DNA of 64,000 nucleotides from Bacillus sp. FJAT-28004 (lineage in GTDB: Bacteria; Bacillota; Bacilli; Paenibacillales; Paenibacillaceae): assembly GCF_001280845.1 (NCBI RefSeq), contig NZ_LGHP01000001.1, forward strand, positions 4,075,093 through 4,139,092. The letters run 5' to 3'. The translations under genes were made by a program, and so were the position numbers. This document shows, piece by piece, positions 45,546 to 54,490 of this stretch. Under the pieces are notes generated by a model. It was not told the origin of the DNA. It did not search any database and saw only the letters and a list, made by a program, of their open reading frames with translations. The number at the start of each line of letters is the position of its first letter. Within the stretch, counting starts at the first letter, position 1.

Positions 45546-45586
45546 AAATAAAAAACCAGCCGATCCCAAGAGAGACCGACTGGTTG
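45546..45586 (-). terminator. Terminator of the four-repeat protein gene
   Basis: On the minus strand, AACCAGTCGGTC pairs with GATCGGCTGGTT and is followed by TTTTTATTT. Confidence 0.88.
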
Positions 45587-45615
45587 AGGTTATTCAAATT
45601 GCAATGAAACAACTA

Positions 45616-46851
45616 TTATTTAGACGCTGCTGCATTGTCATCTGAAGTTACAATAACAATTTCAGCATTCGTGATGCCTGGCAATGAATCGGTCATGATT
45701 GAGGAATGGTAAGCGACAATTTTCGTGCCGGCTTTCAATTCATTCCCTCCGCCAATCTGTGGGATCACTTTGGTATCTTCCGAGATGTTCAGGATCACAT
45801 CGTTGTTAACGGATTTATCAGAAGCAACATCGACATACACTTGGCCCTCTGATGTACGATCCGATGCAACGATAGTACCTTCAACTTTATTGGTTTCCGT
45901 TGCTTTAACGACGATTTTCTCCGCATGCGTTTGAGCCGGGTAGATCTTCGTCATCATTGCACCGTAATAGGCGTCAACACGAATATCAGCTTTCAATGCA
46001 TCCAGCTTTAATGGGTTACCGTCTTGGTTGACGATTTGAGTGTTCTCATCCACAGTTAGAATGACATAATCCACTCCGCCTTTTTCCATCGGGTTCCCGA
46101 TCACGGTGATTTTGTTCTCTTCTACATTGGTAATAATACCGTCTGTGCCAGGAGCATCTTCTTTAACCGTCTCTTCAGAATTCGTGTCCACCAAGACATA
46201 ATTCGTTGTCGCTTGAGGCGGAAGGCTCATGGTAACAGCAGGACCGTAGAAAGCTTTGACGCTCATACCTTGTTTGATCGCACTTGCTTCGATGGCTTTG
46301 CCATCTTGGTCTAAGATCTGAGCTTTGTTAGCAAAGCTCAATACGATCGTTTCCTCGTTTGCATTGTAGATGTCCGTACCTTTTACAACGATACTGTCTT
46401 CTCTCACTTCGGAGACCGTACCATTAATCCCGGTAAAGCTCTGATCTCTAACAACTAGTGTCATTGCAGTTCCGCGGGCAGGAAGGCTCTTCGTAATGTT
46501 TGGATTGTAGAATGCTTTAACCACCTTTTTCTCATCGATAATGGTTTTTAACAGCACCTTGTTCCCTTTGGCATCAATTATTTTAGTATCCTTGGTGATG
46601 GCCAAAATAATTTCACTTTGATCTGTCGCAGCAATTCCACGACCAGTTACGGTAATGAATGTACCTGTTTTATCATTCACGAAATCTGTAATTTGACCCA
46701 TTGTACCAGGGACAAGCTTCACGTCATTGAGAACGGATCCTTGTCCGTTGTGAATCGGTAATGGTGGAATATTCTGCGCACTTGCTGCGATTGGTACAGC
46801 TGTCATCGCTAGAAGAACTGTTGTTGCTAACACTTTGTGCATCTTTCTCAT
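45616..46851 (-). CDS. Secreted protein with four tandem repeats of about 80 residues
   Basis: A 411-residue protein with signal peptide 1-25 (AASA-QN). Four repeats lie at about 50-134, 141-221, 236-316 and 322-401. Each has the layout G-x-I/V...ITV.G, then IIL-x-I-x-x-x-T-x-I-x-D-x-x-G, and a closing box: VVKAFYNPNITKSLPARGTA, SVKAFYGPAVTMSLPPQATT, RVDAYYGAMMTKIYPAQTHA, KIVAYHSSIMTDSLPGITNA. The repeats look like small beta domains. No catalytic motif, anchor or lipobox is seen, so it is probably an exported cell-surface or matrix protein of unknown role. AGGAGG precedes the ATG. It is divergent from the giant kinase gene. Confidence 0.8.
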   Translation of the reverse strand: MRKMHKVLATTVLLAMTAVPIAASAQNIPPLPIHNGQGSVLNDVKLVPGTMGQITDFVNDKTGTFITVTGRGIAATDQSEIILAITKDTKIIDAKGNKVLLKTIIDEKKVVKAFYNPNITKSLPARGTAMTLVVRDQSFTGINGTVSEVREDSIVVKGTDIYNANEETIVLSFANKAQILDQDGKAIEASAIKQGMSVKAFYGPAVTMSLPPQATTNYVLVDTNSEETVKEDAPGTDGIITNVEENKITVIGNPMEKGGVDYVILTVDENTQIVNQDGNPLKLDALKADIRVDAYYGAMMTKIYPAQTHAEKIVVKATETNKVEGTIVASDRTSEGQVYVDVASDKSVNNDVILNISEDTKVIPQIGGGNELKAGTKIVAYHSSIMTDSLPGITNAEIVIVTSDDNAAASK

Positions 46852-46988
46852 TTTGTCATTCCTCCTATATTATTTATGATGTTCTTTAGTTTCTCGTACT
46901 TGCCTACATTGTCTTAGACGGTAATTTGCTCAGAATGTTACATGAATTTTCATTTACAGGGTTATTCAATGACGCGGTATTCATGAAA

Positions 46989-47030
46989 CAAGCCCCAATG
47001 ATATAATAATCTTAATTAACTTTTGGGCTT
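46989..47030 (+). promoter_or_regulatory. TATAAT box within an inverted repeat upstream of the giant kinase
   Basis: AAGCCCCAA (46990-46998 region) and TTTTGGGCTT (47021-47030) form an inverted repeat enclosing TATAAT at 47002-47007. No good -35 box was found. This could be an operator around the promoter, or a weak hairpin facing the other way. The arrangement is seen; the function is a guess. Confidence 0.35.
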
Positions 47031-47100
47031 CCTTTAATTGATTACCTATATTTATATAATGAATTCTTTCCATATCTATGCAACTGGGGAGTGCGGCTTC

Positions 47101-50100
47101 ATGATTGAGATATCAGGTTATCAAATGATCGATGAAATAGGTAGTTACGATGATATAAAGCTATATAGAATGATTCGACAAGTGGATAACTTACAGGTTA
47201 TCGCTAAGACGACATGCGACGTATATCCTGGACCGAACGTGGTTGCTGCGTTTCAGCACGAGTATGATTTGCTTATGAAACTCGGCGGACGAGGAACGTT
47301 AGAAGCATACGGTCTGATAATTTTAGCGGATAGACCTGTTCTGTTTTTACAGGATATCGGTGGAAGTACACTTGATCAGGTATTGCGCACGCGCGATAAA
47401 CCTTTTATGCACGCGACACTACTGGGTATTGCAGCAGCTGCTGCTGATAGTCTGATGCAAATACATCGTGAGAAAATAATACTTAATGAAATTAGCCCCT
47501 TTCATCTCATCGCTAATCCCGATACATATGAAGTGAAATTTATCGATATTCGAATGTGTTCAACCGATTTGAACAAGAGCCTGCTGCCGTTAACAACAGG
47601 TAGACCGGACTTTATTCTGCCTTATATCTCTCCGGAACAGACGGGCAGAACGGGAATGACACCCGATTACCGCTCTGATTTTTATTCGCTCGGCGTCACC
47701 TTATACGAATGGATGTCGGGGAGCTTGCCTTTTGAGTCTCAGGATGTATGGGACGTCATTTATCGACATCTTGCCAGCACGCCTGAGCCTCTACATAAGC
47801 GATATCCCTCTATACCCGAGATGGTCTCCGCTATAGTGAGCAAATGCATGGAGAAGATGCCTGATGCGAGGTATGCTAGTGCATTCGGGATTAAGTCGGA
47901 TTTGGAGGAGTGTCTGAAACGATTTCAGGCTACGGGAGAAGTAGGAGTCTTTGCGCTGGCAAGCAGTGATATTCCTGATCGCTGGAGGATTCCAAGCCAT
48001 TATTACGGCAGGATTTCGGAGCAGCAGAGCTTGCAAGAAGCGCTGCAGCGAGCGTCGTATAGCGCTGCGGAGGTCATCTGGGTTAGTGGCAACGAGGGAA
48101 TAGGGAAAACGTCCTTCGTGAATGAAACGCTAAGGAAATCGATGCCGCTCGAAGTTTATTTTGTTACGGGCAAATTTAATCCACAACAAGCTGCACGGCC
48201 ATACGATGTATGGATTCAAGCCATTGATGAACTGGTTAGTCTTATGCTCATGGAGAGCAAGCTGCAGGCGGAGGTTTGGAAGCTGCGTATTGTAGACGCG
48301 TTGAATGGTTATGGACAGCTGTTGATTGAATTGGTTCCAAAGCTGGAGCTGCTGATTGGTGAGCAGCCATCCATACAGCCATTGCCGCCAGTGGAAGCAC
48401 AGCGCCGTTTTCACCTTATTCTGAGCCGCTTTATTAAGCTGTTTCTTCAAAGGGATTGCCCTTTGGTTTTGTTTTTTGATGATCTTCAATATGCGGATGA
48501 AGAGTCGCTTCAATATCTGGCCTATCTTCTAGAGGATAGGGATACGAATCATCTGCTCGTCATCTTGGCTTATCGGGACGGAGAGATTACCCCGCTGCAT
48601 CCGCTGAGCCGTTTGGAGAAACATCTTGAAGAGCAAAACACAAGGAGCAATCGTATCCATTTAAAGGCTCTTGAGGCCATTGATTTGAGTAGCCTTCTAA
48701 GCGACACCATGGGTTACGAGGCTGCTGAAACCAATGAGCTGGCATACTTATTGCTGCATAAGACAGAAGGCAATCCTTTTTTTCTCAAGCAATTCCTTCA
48801 GGATCTGGTTGATGATAAACAAGTGATTTTCGATGAATCGAGCAGGCGCTGGCAATGGAGTTTGCAGCATATTGCGGAGAGGAACGTTCCCAATAATTCA
48901 GCTGATTATATATCGGACAAAATGAAGCTTTTCTCGGATCAAACGGTTTACGTGCTTGGTAGGGCAGCTGTTCTGGGCACAAGCTTCGATGTAGATACGC
49001 TCGTCGCCATTACGAATCTTCCCCTTCAGGAGCTGGAAGAAGTGCTGGGAAATGCTGAGCGTGAACAATTATTACAGCCTGTTAAGTTCGGGAATGGTAA
49101 TACACATCAATTTCAGCATGACCGCATCCAGCAGGCTGCCTATCATCTTGTTTCTGAGGATGAACTTCCGAAGCTGCATTGGAGTATTGGTTCACTGCTT
49201 GCGGACCGTATGAAACTCGGCGAAGATACGAATATTTTCGAAGTAGTCAATCATTTCAATCAGGCGCGGAATCAGATAGAACGTCCGGAACAGAAACTGG
49301 AATTGGCCGAGCTGAACTTACAGGCGGCCTTAAAGGCCAAACAATCGACCGCGTATGAGACATCATTAGGTTATTTGCGTCATGCTACGGCCCTAATCGA
49401 AGAAGATAGTTGGAAGCATAGCTACTCATTAGCCTTCCGATCCTTCCGAGAACGGGCAGAGGCGGAATATTTATGCGGTCATTTTGCGAAAGCGAATGAT
49501 TTATTTAACCTGTTGATCAGCAGAGCGGAGACAAATTTAGATAAAGCACTTGTTTGCACGATGAAGATTCAATTGGAGGCAACGAATGATAATTATGGCG
49601 AGGTCATTTCTTTAGGCCATCAAACGTTGGAATTATTGAACATCCGTCATCATTTTGAACCAAGCACATTTGAACTGACTTTACAGTGGTTAAAGCTCAG
49701 TCGAAAATTAAAGAAGCATCCGATTGAATCTCTACAGCAACTGCCGCTTATGACAGATGAAGTACGGAAAGCGGCTATGACCGCAATGGTCTATACGAGC
49801 AATGCCAGCTTTTTTGTCAATAAGAAAGGCTGGCTCGCTACTACGTTTACAATGATCGAAATGACTCTTGATTACGGCATGACTCCGGAGTCTTCAATAG
49901 GTTTTGTAGGTTATGCCATGTTCCTGAATTTTCATTTTCGTCATTATAAAGAGGCATTTGAGTGGGGTATGCTTGCATGCGAATTATCGAAGCCGTACCC
50001 AATACTGCATGTTAAGACACTTACTTCATTCACATTGTGTAACGATAGCTGGCGCCAATTTGATCCGATGATGCTGAAGACTTTTACCGAGCATGCTGGG

Positions 50101-52182
50101 AAAGTAGGTCTGGAATCGGGAGATCTGTGGCACAGCAATCAAAGTGTATTAATCAATTGTGCAATTCTTCTGCAATATGGTCATCCGCTTGGGGATATTT
50201 ATAATCGATTAATTGCTCATTCAGGGGATTTTTTACGGCACAATAATAGTCTTCATTGGAAGCAAGCCGTTGTGCTGGTTGATCTCCTCGTCCGTTTAAC
50301 AGGTTATCGCGCACCGAATGACCCATTTGAGGAAACGGATATTTATAGCGAGGATTTTGCCGGATCGGTACATGGAGATCAGTTTAATACGATTCAAGAA
50401 CTTGTTTGCACTCTTCAGTATCTACCTGGCTATATTTTCGGTCAGTATCAAGAAGCAAATGAGGCTTTGAAGAGAGCTGCTGCGATCATTAATGCACGTC
50501 AAGATAAATATGAGAGCACCGTTCAATATTTGTATGAATCGTTAGTTTTGGCACAGCTTTATGAGGATGCTTCCATACAGGAACAAAAAGTATTTTTGAC
50601 TACGATAAGGAAGCACCTGAAAAGAATGAAAGTGCTCGCTGCGCGTTGCCCAGAAAATTATAAACATAAATATTTGCTCATTAAAGCTGAAGTGGCACGG
50701 ATTACACGAAAAAACCGCCAAGCAGAGGAGTTATTCGAACAGTCGATTGAGGCAGCGCGTGCGTACGGATATATACACGATGTTGGAATAGCTGCGGAAT
50801 GCCTTGCTAAATTTGCGCTTCGTCATGGTAAACAGCAGCTTGCGAAAATCTATATGACGGAAGCGTATGAAGCTTATCTCGAGTGGGGGGCGACGGCGAA
50901 GGCGGCTGTCCTGGAACAAAAATATGGACATCTCCTCCACATCAGGCGAGAGTCGGGCCTCGAGAGTGTTGATTATCTCTCTGCAGTCATGTCCGCACAA
51001 GCTTTATCGGGCGAAATGGAGATGAATCGGTTGCTCGACACACTGATGCGCATCATGCTTCATAATGCGGGAGCGGAATACGGTGTACTTATTTTTGGTC
51101 ATGAAGACAATTGGGTTGTTGAGGCTTATGGAACGGCGGATGAGCAACACATCGAAACCGTTCCCTTAGAAGCAGAATCGGAGATCGCTTCAGCGGCTAT
51201 TATTGGATATGCAGCAAGGACGAAAGAGGAAGTCGTGCTGCATGATGCAGCCCATGAAGGGATGTTCGTACGAAATCCGTATGTCAAAAATAATGGGTTG
51301 AAGTCGGTGCTTTGTCTCCCTATCATGCATCAGAACAAGTTGATTTGTTTGCTCTATATGGAGAACAGGTTATCGACCAGCGTATTTACGCCTCAGCGGC
51401 TGGATGTGCTCAAGCTGCTTGGCTCCCAATGCGCTATTTCTATAGAAAACGCCAAGCTTTATTCGGGGATTCAGTATCTTAAAAATAATCTAGAGGCTCA
51501 AGTCGTAGAGAGAACTCGCAGTCTTGAGCGATCCATGCGCGAGACATCCGCTGCTCTGGCCGAAGCTTCTGTTTATGAGGAACGGAACCGTATCGCCCAT
51601 GATATTCATGATATTGTCGGGCATTCGCTTACATCGACAATCCTTCAGATTGAAGCTGGAAAACGGCTGCTGCTTAAGGATATGGAGGGCGGCATGCAGC
51701 GGTTGAAAGAAGCACAGGATCTGGCAAGGCATAGCCTGAATGAAATCCGCGGATCCGTCCATATGTTGAAGGAGGACAAGTTCGCCGATCTCGGACAAAT
51801 GCTGAATCAGCTCATTCGAGATACAGAGCGCAATATGGAAGTCGACGTTCATTCAGCTATTCATCAATTGCCTAAGCTGTCGACAGCTCATAAGAAGGCG
51901 ATCTATCATGCGCTCCAAGAAGGCTTAACTAATGGCATCCGACATGGCGGGAGCAAGGAGTTCCGCTTTAGTCTGCAATCAGTCGGAACCTATTTGCAGT
52001 TCAGGCTCGAGGATTGCGGAACCGGTGCCCCTGAGATCACGTTAGGATTTGGATTAAAAGCGATGAAAGAGCGAGTTGAACAACTGGGCGGCAGTCTTTC
52101 TGTTGAATCATGGCCAAATCAAGGATGTCTGTTAAAAATCGATTTACCATATAAGGTGCGATTGAATGGAGATAGGGAATGA
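47101..52182 (+). CDS. Giant sensor: pseudokinase / AAA ATPase / TPR-like / GAF / histidine kinase
   Basis: A 1693-residue soluble protein. A protein-kinase-like domain covers about 7-270, an AAA-type ATPase about 300-560 (Walker A GNEGIGKTS with Lys336, Walker B LVLFFDDLQYAD), a long alpha-helical repeat region 600-1290, GAF about 1310-1460, and a NarX-type histidine kinase 1480-1693 with His1503 (RIAHDIHDIVGHSL). In the kinase domain the catalytic loop HxDxKxxN is replaced by LNEISPFH (Glu130 for Asp) and DFG by DIR (Asp149 kept), so it is probably inactive, although the strand Lys of IAKTT remains. GGGGAG nine bases before the ATG at 47101 favours it over the TTG at 47038. It overlaps the NarL-type regulator by ATGA, its likely partner. 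Confidence 0.9.
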   Translation: MIEISGYQMIDEIGSYDDIKLYRMIRQVDNLQVIAKTTCDVYPGPNVVAAFQHEYDLLMKLGGRGTLEAYGLIILADRPVLFLQDIGGSTLDQVLRTRDKPFMHATLLGIAAAAADSLMQIHREKIILNEISPFHLIANPDTYEVKFIDIRMCSTDLNKSLLPLTTGRPDFILPYISPEQTGRTGMTPDYRSDFYSLGVTLYEWMSGSLPFESQDVWDVIYRHLASTPEPLHKRYPSIPEMVSAIVSKCMEKMPDARYASAFGIKSDLEECLKRFQATGEVGVFALASSDIPDRWRIPSHYYGRISEQQSLQEALQRASYSAAEVIWVSGNEGIGKTSFVNETLRKSMPLEVYFVTGKFNPQQAARPYDVWIQAIDELVSLMLMESKLQAEVWKLRIVDALNGYGQLLIELVPKLELLIGEQPSIQPLPPVEAQRRFHLILSRFIKLFLQRDCPLVLFFDDLQYADEESLQYLAYLLEDRDTNHLLVILAYRDGEITPLHPLSRLEKHLEEQNTRSNRIHLKALEAIDLSSLLSDTMGYEAAETNELAYLLLHKTEGNPFFLKQFLQDLVDDKQVIFDESSRRWQWSLQHIAERNVPNNSADYISDKMKLFSDQTVYVLGRAAVLGTSFDVDTLVAITNLPLQELEEVLGNAEREQLLQPVKFGNGNTHQFQHDRIQQAAYHLVSEDELPKLHWSIGSLLADRMKLGEDTNIFEVVNHFNQARNQIERPEQKLELAELNLQAALKAKQSTAYETSLGYLRHATALIEEDSWKHSYSLAFRSFRERAEAEYLCGHFAKANDLFNLLISRAETNLDKALVCTMKIQLEATNDNYGEVISLGHQTLELLNIRHHFEPSTFELTLQWLKLSRKLKKHPIESLQQLPLMTDEVRKAAMTAMVYTSNASFFVNKKGWLATTFTMIEMTLDYGMTPESSIGFVGYAMFLNFHFRHYKEAFEWGMLACELSKPYPILHVKTLTSFTLCNDSWRQFDPMMLKTFTEHAGKVGLESGDLWHSNQSVLINCAILLQYGHPLGDIYNRLIAHSGDFLRHNNSLHWKQAVVLVDLLVRLTGYRAPNDPFEETDIYSEDFAGSVHGDQFNTIQELVCTLQYLPGYIFGQYQEANEALKRAAAIINARQDKYESTVQYLYESLVLAQLYEDASIQEQKVFLTTIRKHLKRMKVLAARCPENYKHKYLLIKAEVARITRKNRQAEELFEQSIEAARAYGYIHDVGIAAECLAKFALRHGKQQLAKIYMTEAYEAYLEWGATAKAAVLEQKYGHLLHIRRESGLESVDYLSAVMSAQALSGEMEMNRLLDTLMRIMLHNAGAEYGVLIFGHEDNWVVEAYGTADEQHIETVPLEAESEIASAAIIGYAARTKEEVVLHDAAHEGMFVRNPYVKNNGLKSVLCLPIMHQNKLICLLYMENRLSTSVFTPQRLDVLKLLGSQCAISIENAKLYSGIQYLKNNLEAQVVERTRSLERSMRETSAALAEASVYEERNRIAHDIHDIVGHSLTSTILQIEAGKRLLLKDMEGGMQRLKEAQDLARHSLNEIRGSVHMLKEDKFADLGQMLNQLIRDTERNMEVDVHSAIHQLPKLSTAHKKAIYHALQEGLTNGIRHGGSKEFRFSLQSVGTYLQFRLEDCGTGAPEITLGFGLKAMKERVEQLGGSLSVESWPNQGCLLKIDLPYKVRLNGDRE

Positions 52183-52832
52183 AAAAGATAACGATTGTAA
52201 TTGCCGATGATCAAATGCTGACACGGGAAGGGCTCCGAACCATATTGGATTTGGAAGATGATTTCGAAATTATTGGCGTAGCTAAGAATGGGGAAGAGGC
52301 TTGTGTGATGGCAGAAACGCTTCACCCCGATCTTATGCTGCTGGACATTCAAATGCCGATTATGGATGGAATCACCGCTTTAAAACGAATCAAGCAGAGC
52401 TCGCCCAACATTTTCATTTTGTTTTTAACGACCTTCATAGACGCGGATTATATTGTAGAAGGGATGGCGCATGGGGCAAGCGGATATATGCTGAAAGACA
52501 TGGACATCGATAAAATGATCACCGCGATTCGTGATACGATGACTGGTCAGTATATTCTGCCGGCCGCAGTTGCAGCCAAACTGGCAGAGAGGATGAATAG
52601 GTTCACGGTAGATCATGAACAATGGCAAAAATCGAGTCTGGATAACATCCAGCTGACAGATCGTGAGAAAAAGTTGGCACAGCTCATTATTCGTGGACTG
52701 AACAACCGCGAAATTGCCGATGCACTGTTCATAGCTGAAGGTACAGCACGCAACTACATCAGCAACCTCTATGGAAAACTAGAAGTCGTCGATCGCGCGC
52801 AGGCGATTATTCGTCTACAAGGTTTGATTTAA
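52179..52832 (+). CDS. NarL/LuxR-type response regulator
   Basis: A 217-residue regulator with receiver domain 1-120 (Asp56 in LMLLDIQMPIMDG) and LuxR helix-turn-helix about 155-215 (LTDREKKLAQLIIRGLNNREIA, EGTARNYISNLYGKL). Its ATG overlaps the giant kinase stop (ATGA), so it is expressed with it and is the expected phosphate acceptor. The target genes are unknown; the four-repeat protein gene, divergent from the kinase, is a natural candidate. A strong terminator follows. Confidence 0.93.
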   Translation: MKKITIVIADDQMLTREGLRTILDLEDDFEIIGVAKNGEEACVMAETLHPDLMLLDIQMPIMDGITALKRIKQSSPNIFILFLTTFIDADYIVEGMAHGASGYMLKDMDIDKMITAIRDTMTGQYILPAAVAAKLAERMNRFTVDHEQWQKSSLDNIQLTDREKKLAQLIIRGLNNREIADALFIAEGTARNYISNLYGKLEVVDRAQAIIRLQGLI

Positions 52833-52875
52833 GTTTGCATTTTATTAAGTCATACTGAAATGGTTAGCAAAATAC

Positions 52876-52926
52876 AAAAAGGAAACAAACTCACTTCCTT
52901 GTGGAGGTGAGTTTGTTTCCTTTTTT
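52876..52926. terminator. Strong bidirectional terminator
   Basis: AAAAAGGAAACAAACTCACTTCC pairs with the matching GGAGGTGAGTTTGTTTCC arm; T runs flank both sides (read on each strand). It serves the NarL-type gene and the convergent secreted protein gene. Confidence 0.95.
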
Positions 52927-52969
52927 ATTCGTTCATGCGCAGCTGTACACGGGAGAGATGTTTAATCGA

Positions 52970-53620
52970 TTATTTTTCTGCTTTCCATTCAGCGATTTGC
53001 TGTTTGTACTGTTCCAGCAGCTTGCCGAGTGATTCCTTAATAGCATCGGAATCTTCAGATTGAACCGCTTGCGCCAGTTTGATCTCCGCTCTAATAAATG
53101 CCATATCAGAGCTGTCAGCCTCGCTAACAACCGCTTGTGCCATTTGAATTTTCGTTCCATCCTGTTCATCAAGCTTAACAACAGCATCGGGCACTACCTC
53201 TAGTTTTGTGGAGGTTTTAGCAGCTTTTGAAACTAATGTAGCGCTGATTTCCCCTTTAGATATAGAAATGGTCTCTTTACCAGATGCAACAGCTGGCGTC
53301 GCTTCGATTGTAGATGAGACGATACTCAGGGTTTTGCCGATCGTTTTCTCATATTGGTCCAATGTTTCTTGCCAGTCAGCGAGCGTGTCAGGCGCATACT
53401 TTTTTGCTAAGTCGAGCGGATTAGTAAAGCTGTTGACTACAGCTACGCCAGTAATGGCGTCTGTGGAAGAGGTATTACTTGATATTACTTTTTGCAACAT
53501 TGGGATTTGTTCCGGGTTTGGTGATTTGGTAGCCGCATTCGAGATGGCAGGACCGGCAACGGCGGACATTAATAAAGCAGAAGAAAGGACAACTCTTGAG
53601 ATAATCAATTTGTGGTTCAT
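52970..53620 (-). CDS. Small secreted protein, unknown function
   Basis: A 216-residue exported protein: signal peptide 1-29 (AISNAA-TK). The mature part has a helical segment (LDLAKKYAPDTLADWQETLD), a beta-rich centre and a C-terminal helix pair rich in Ala, Gln and Lys. No catalytic motif or family is recognised. AGGAG precedes the ATG by about eight bases. It is divergent from the OmpR-type two-component genes; gene pairs with this layout often have the secreted protein under control of the system, which is inference only. Confidence 0.7.
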   Translation of the reverse strand: MNHKLIISRVVLSSALLMSAVAGPAISNAATKSPNPEQIPMLQKVISSNTSSTDAITGVAVVNSFTNPLDLAKKYAPDTLADWQETLDQYEKTIGKTLSIVSSTIEATPAVASGKETISISKGEISATLVSKAAKTSTKLEVVPDAVVKLDEQDGTKIQMAQAVVSEADSSDMAFIRAEIKLAQAVQSEDSDAIKESLGKLLEQYKQQIAEWKAEK

Positions 53621-53775
53621 GGTTTCACGCTCCTAATGGGTTTGTCTTACCTGCTTTACTCTACAGCACGGCTGTGGCAGAACATTGGTGTATTTGTGGA
53701 AAAACGATGGCACGGCCCCATTGCGATTGTCAGCTTGGTATACTTATAGAAGAAATGTTCAGGGGGTTAGTGAAG

Positions 53776-54489
53776 GTGAACAGCAATTATCGCATCGCCG
53801 TTGTGGACGATGACCATCATATACGTAATCTAGTCGAGATTTATTTGCAGAAGGAAAGTTACCAGACGGTTGGATTGGAAAATGCAGAGGACGCATGGGA
53901 GCTATGGCAAACCAATCCTCCCGATCTCTGGGTGCTCGATATTATGCTGCCAGGTATGGACGGCTATGAGTTATGCAGGCGAATTCGCAATGAAGCAGAA
54001 GTGCCGATTATTATGATTTCAGCCAAAGATACAGAAGTGGATAAAATATTAGGTTTGGAGCTCGGAAGCGACGACTATTTAGTTAAGCCATTTAGTCCTC
54101 GCGAACTGGTGGCACGTATAAAGCGGCAGCTCCAACGATGGTACAAATATAACCATGATGAAAGCATCACGAATGCTGCAACGCCATTATCGCGGCTCGA
54201 GATGGGTGAGCTTCAATTGATGTTGGAGGAAAGACGCGTGTTTTGGCAAGGTGAGGAAGTGGACATGACGAGCAAGGAATTTACAATGCTTAAAGTATTT
54301 ATTGAGCAGCCGAACCGTGCTTTTGCTAGGGCTGATCTCCTGACACTCGTCTGGGGCGACGATTATTTCGGCAGCGATCGTGCTGTCGATCATCTCATTA
54401 AACGAATACGCAAAAAAATAGAGCATTTGCCGATAGAGTCGGTATGGGGACATGGCTATCGAATGAGAACGGATCGGGGTGGGTGCTGA
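53776..54489 (+). CDS. OmpR-family response regulator
   Basis: A 237-residue regulator: receiver 4-120 with Asp55 (LWVLDIMLPGMDG) and conserved Lys in DDYLVKPFSPREL, then a winged helix 135-235 (MTSKEFTMLKVFIEQPNRAF, VDHLIKRIRKKIE, VWGHGYRM). An in-frame ATG far upstream (53674) and GTG 53770 exist, but AGGGGG at 53761-53766 is nine bases before GTG 53776, giving the normal N-terminus MNSNYRIAVVDDD. The histidine kinase starts one base after its stop. The target is unknown; the divergent secreted protein gene is one candidate. Confidence 0.92.
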   Translation: MNSNYRIAVVDDDHHIRNLVEIYLQKESYQTVGLENAEDAWELWQTNPPDLWVLDIMLPGMDGYELCRRIRNEAEVPIIMISAKDTEVDKILGLELGSDDYLVKPFSPRELVARIKRQLQRWYKYNHDESITNAATPLSRLEMGELQLMLEERRVFWQGEEVDMTSKEFTMLKVFIEQPNRAFARADLLTLVWGDDYFGSDRAVDHLIKRIRKKIEHLPIESVWGHGYRMRTDRGGC

Positions 54490-54490
54490 T

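Noticed and set aside
47038..47100. TTG at 47038 as start of the giant sensor
   Set aside because: No ribosome site upstream; GGGGAG is well placed for ATG 47101.
54479..54490. GTG at 54479 as start of the HAMP kinase
   Set aside because: It lies inside the regulator gene, and ATG 54491 has the better-placed purine-rich site.
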